From assembly GCA_031278935.1 (NCBI GenBank), contig JAITJK010000237.1:1-7111 (forward strand): a DNA stretch of 7,111 bases, read 5' to 3'. This document shows, piece after piece, positions 4,669-7,111 of this stretch. Each line of letters begins with the position of its first letter. Within the stretch, counting starts at the first letter, position 1. This DNA comes from Spirochaetaceae bacterium (GTDB lineage Bacteria; Spirochaetota; Spirochaetia; Treponematales; Breznakiellaceae). Both the position numbers and the translations under genes were made by a program. Under the pieces are notes generated by a model. It was not told where the DNA came from. It ran no database searches and saw nothing but the letters and a program-made list of their open reading frames with translations.

Positions 4669-6732
4669 GGAAGCTTGAAATGTATGCCCAGTCTCCGTAG
4701 CGCCTGGTTGCTTGGGGTTTTAGTGGCCCTGGGGTCTTCTCCCTTGGCAGCCCAAGAGAGCTTTGACGGCGCTGACCTGAACGCCCTGTATGCCCGGGAG
4801 GAATTTCGGCTGGGAGTCCAGGCGTATAACCGGTTCGCCTTTAACGAGTCGATCCTGTCCTTTGAGCAAGCCCTCTCCTTTCGTCCCGGAGAGCCTCTGA
4901 TCATGGATTGGCTGGGCCGGGCTTATTACCGTTCCGGGCTGGAAGAAACCGCCATCCGACAGTGGCGTTCAGCCGCCTCGGCATACGATGCTGCCTCCGA
5001 GGAAGCCCTGCTCTTGGGCAGTCGGATTGAAACCGTGCGGAACCGGCGTAATCTCTTGCCCATCCTGGAAGATGGTATCCGCTATGTCGCCTCAGGTCGG
5101 TATCCAGGCCGGTATGATGCCATAACTATTTTTAAGCAGCCTACCGCCATTTTACCCTTGGAAGACGGAACCGCCTGGGTCGTGGCCTATGGAAGCAATG
5201 AACTCGTCCGTATCGATGTGAACGGCATCGTCCGCCAGCGCCAACGGGGGCCCTTGAATGGATTTGATCGGCCCTATGATCTGGCCCGGGGAAAAGACGG
5301 CAGACTGTTCTTGTCCGAATACCGGGGCGGCCGCGTGAGTGTGCTTACCAGCACCGGAGAGTGGCAATCCTACATCGGAACTAAGGGCCGGGGAGACGGT
5401 ATGTTCGTGGGACCCCAGAATCTCGCCATAGACGAAGAGGGTTACCTGTATGTAGTGGATTATGGCAACTGCCGGATTTCCAAGTTTGATCCAGAGGGGA
5501 CCTTTATCCTTTCTCTGGGGGCCAAAAGCCCAGGGTTTCCGGGGTTCCTCTCTCCGACGGGTATCGCGGTCCGCAACGGACGGGTCTATGCCGCAGACAG
5601 CGTTGCCAAACGGATATACGTGTTTGACCGGAACGGTATGTACCTAGGGCTCCTCATTCAGGAAGGTTTGGTCGGGCCTGAAAGCATTAGGTTTCTTGCT
5701 GACGGACGGCTCCTGGTGGCGGATACCAACCGACTGCTCCTCATTGACCCGGATTCTGCGGTCATTCAGGAAATGGGGGTTGCTGGGAACACCAAAACGC
5801 GTATCCTGGGAGCCGCTATGGACCAGAACGGTCATGTGTTAGCCGCTAACTTTCAAGAAGACGAAGTAGCGGTGATGACCCGGTTTACCGATATGGCGGC
5901 GGGTCTTTTTGTTCAGATAGACCGGGTAGTGGCCGATAGGTTTCCCCAAGTTACCTTGGAAATTTCGGTTCAAGATCGGCTCCGCAGGCCCATTTTAGGG
6001 CTGGACGGCCGGAATTTTCTTCTAAGCGAGAAAGGGTATACCGTGGCGGAGCAGCAATTTATCGGCGCCGCGTATCGGGCTGAAACCGCAGATATCGCTA
6101 TCCTGATGGAACGGTCCCCTCAGACCCGGGGACTTCAAGATGATTTAGCTGCGGCAGTGCGGGATATTACCAAGAGCCTTAACGGCAACGTGGTTTCCCT
6201 CATTTCCGCCAGCGAGCAGCCTCTCAAGGAACGGATCGGTGATGCTCATTGGGTCGAAAGCGCCCGGGGAACCGGAACGACCTACACGCCGCGCTGGCGT
6301 TTTGATCTGGGCCTGCGCCTAGCCGCGACGGATCTGCTTCCGGGTGAAAAAAAACGGGCCGTGGTGTTTGTCGGAGCGGGAAACGTGGGAGAGCTGGCTT
6401 TTGAGCAGTATACTCTTTCAGAACTGGCTGCCTATCTTGCCAACAATGGCATTGTTTTTCACGGATTTATCGTAGGAGGGAATTCGGGGGATGAAGCCCT
6501 TCAGTATCTCTGTGAACAGACCGGCGGCCAACTGGTGTCCCTGTACCGGCCTGAGGGGATTGGGCCTATCATAGAAAGCATTGCGTCCCAGCCTACGGGA
6601 TCGTATATCCTTAGATACCGGTCCCAGTTGCCCACAGATTTCGGCAGGGCTTATCTGCCCATAGAAGCGGAAGTGTATCTCTTAGAACGTTCAGGCCGGG
6701 ACAGCACCGGCTATTTTCCACCGCTTGAATAA
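4666..6732 (+). CDS. Exported TPR / NHL six-blade propeller / VWA-like protein
   Basis: The 688-residue product starts with a likely Sec signal peptide: a basic start (MGSLKCMPSLR), a hydrophobic core at 13-22 and probable cleavage near LAA-QE (29-31). There is no lipobox, since its only early Cys (C6) precedes the hydrophobic core. Residues about 46-110 are TPR-like (AYNRFAFNESILSFEQAL, 53-70). Six NHL-type repeats follow at about 158-189, 201-232, 249-281, 296-327, 337-367 and 380-407, enough for a closed six-bladed propeller; GPQNLAIDEEGYLYVVD (249-265) is the clearest. Residues 426-457 resemble the beta segment that precedes VWFA-related domains, and 475-645 resemble a VWA fold ending TGGQLVSLYRP...GSYILRYRS. 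The VWA metal site looks lost. It should act in the periplasm or on the outer surface, probably as a binding or scaffold protein. It is translationally coupled to the TPR gene. No specific function is known to me. Confidence 0.85.
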   Translation: MGSLKCMPSLRSAWLLGVLVALGSSPLAAQESFDGADLNALYAREEFRLGVQAYNRFAFNESILSFEQALSFRPGEPLIMDWLGRAYYRSGLEETAIRQWRSAASAYDAASEEALLLGSRIETVRNRRNLLPILEDGIRYVASGRYPGRYDAITIFKQPTAILPLEDGTAWVVAYGSNELVRIDVNGIVRQRQRGPLNGFDRPYDLARGKDGRLFLSEYRGGRVSVLTSTGEWQSYIGTKGRGDGMFVGPQNLAIDEEGYLYVVDYGNCRISKFDPEGTFILSLGAKSPGFPGFLSPTGIAVRNGRVYAADSVAKRIYVFDRNGMYLGLLIQEGLVGPESIRFLADGRLLVADTNRLLLIDPDSAVIQEMGVAGNTKTRILGAAMDQNGHVLAANFQEDEVAVMTRFTDMAAGLFVQIDRVVADRFPQVTLEISVQDRLRRPILGLDGRNFLLSEKGYTVAEQQFIGAAYRAETADIAILMERSPQTRGLQDDLAAAVRDITKSLNGNVVSLISASEQPLKERIGDAHWVESARGTGTTYTPRWRFDLGLRLAATDLLPGEKKRAVVFVGAGNVGELAFEQYTLSELAAYLANNGIVFHGFIVGGNSGDEALQYLCEQTGGQLVSLYRPEGIGPIIESIASQPTGSYILRYRSQLPTDFGRAYLPIEAEVYLLERSGRDSTGYFPPLE

Positions 6733-6782
6733 GGTGATCCGGGAAGAAAGCATACCCGCCATCGGGACATGAAACCGCCCCT

Positions 6783-6861
6783 GTCATTGCCCGGAGCATA
6801 GCAGCAAAGCAATCCACCTTCCCAGGGCCTCCTTGGATTGCTTCATTACGCTCGTAATGAC
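6783..6861. repeat. Degenerate inverted repeat of dispersed MITE-like type
   Basis: The outer ends GTCATT (6783-6788) and AATGAC (6856-6861) are complementary. The inner arms AAGCAATCCA (6807-6816) and TGGATTGCTT (6834-6843) pair perfectly over 10 bases around a 17-base loop. Between them GAGCATA (6794-6800) pairs with TACGCTC (6847-6853) with one mismatch; the left arm is six bases longer than the right. The right arm also holds its own near-perfect hairpin, TCATTACG-CT-CGTAATGA (6843-6860). From memory, GTCATTGC...AAGCAATCCA elements are high-copy dispersed repeats in several bacterial groups. It lies between two convergent genes, where it could also serve as a two-way transcription stop, but no T-run follows. 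Confidence 0.75.
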
Positions 6862-6901
6862 GGTATTAGCGTAATTCGCGGACTTTTTGGCAGGCGGCCC
6901 C

Positions 6902-7111
6902 TTACCCCTCATTCACCTGGGGGGCGAGCCGATGCCCGGGAAAAAATGACTGAAAGCGCCTTTCGATATCCCCGATAAGTTTGTATTCAATGGAATCTAC
7001 CAGCGCGGCCCGGCTGGCGTCAATAATATCTTCAGAAACCCCGACGGTGCTCCAGGTATTTACCCCGTCGGTGGATTCGATAAGCACCCGGACTTTGGCA
7101 GCCGTGGCGTC
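6902..7111 (-). CDS. cimA: Citramalate synthase / 2-isopropylmalate synthase family, C-terminal end (partial)
   Basis: Only the last 69 residues are in the window; the gene enters from the right edge and stops at TAA (complement of 6902-6904). The visible part starts DATAAKVRVLIESTDG and continues WSTVGVSEDIIDASRAALVD, then SIEYKL. This matches the end of the LeuA allosteric (dimerisation) domain in its citramalate synthase-like version, where VRVLIES.DG, W.TVGVS and ALVDSIEYKL are typical. Citramalate synthase condenses acetyl-CoA with pyruvate to start the threonine-independent route to isoleucine; the domain usually binds the feedback inhibitor. The catalytic TIM barrel is outside the window, so the split between CimA and LeuA rests on this tail alone. 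It is convergent with the NHL-VWA gene, 169 bases apart. Confidence 0.8.
   Translation of the reverse strand, partial: DATAAKVRVLIESTDGVNTWSTVGVSEDIIDASRAALVDSIEYKLIGDIERRFQSFFPGHRLAPQVNEG

Noticed and set aside
6611..6817. 68-residue - strand frame spanning the end of the NHL-VWA gene and the repeat
   Set aside because: It begins inside the dispersed inverted repeat and runs antisense through a solid coding region.

Overview
The window reads as ordinary chromosome of a fairly GC-rich, biosynthetically capable Gram-negative-type bacterium. I favour a spirochaete of the treponeme group, such as the free-living or termite-gut lineages. That is an inference from the divergent galactokinase, the TPR/NHL exported protein and the style of dispersed repeat; no rRNA or other phylogenetic marker is present. 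Five complete genes lie on the + strand and one 3'-truncated view of a gene lies on the - strand.

Layout: (1) 1-135, an AT-rich leader with a small GC hairpin and the argJ ribosome site. (2) 136-1359, argJ, the bifunctional ornithine/glutamate acetyltransferase of arginine synthesis, with no other arg gene beside it. (3) 1360-1839, 480 bases without a gene. Its first part is GC-rich and full of local inverted repeats, a possible structured RNA or decayed sequence. Its second part is AT-rich and holds a likely promoter and a leader hairpin for the next gene. (4) 1840-3003 and 3019-3789, a galactokinase-family GHMP kinase with an altered sugar-binding motif, followed 15 bases later by surE, a survival-type nucleotidase; these look like one operon. 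(5) 3790-3958, a spacer with a promoter-like AT stretch and a perfect 12-bp palindrome. (6) 3959-4666 and 4666-6732, a cytoplasmic six-TPR protein and, overlapping it by one base, a secreted protein with TPR, six-bladed NHL propeller and VWA-like domains. (7) 6733-6901, a convergent intergenic region holding a degenerate inverted repeat of a dispersed, MITE-like type. (8) 6902-7111, the C-terminus of a citramalate/2-isopropylmalate synthase-family enzyme on the - strand.

The genes fall into unrelated functional groups: arginine synthesis, sugar phosphorylation plus nucleotide/phosphate turnover, an uncharacterised TPR/NHL/VWA pair, and isoleucine or leucine synthesis. The most interesting items are the TPR plus TPR-NHL-VWA gene pair, whose VWA domain has lost its metal-site residues, the galactokinase whose usual EHTDY motif reads EHGEP, and the structured non-coding stretch after argJ. 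I saw no CRISPR array, tRNA, rRNA, insertion sequence or defence system.
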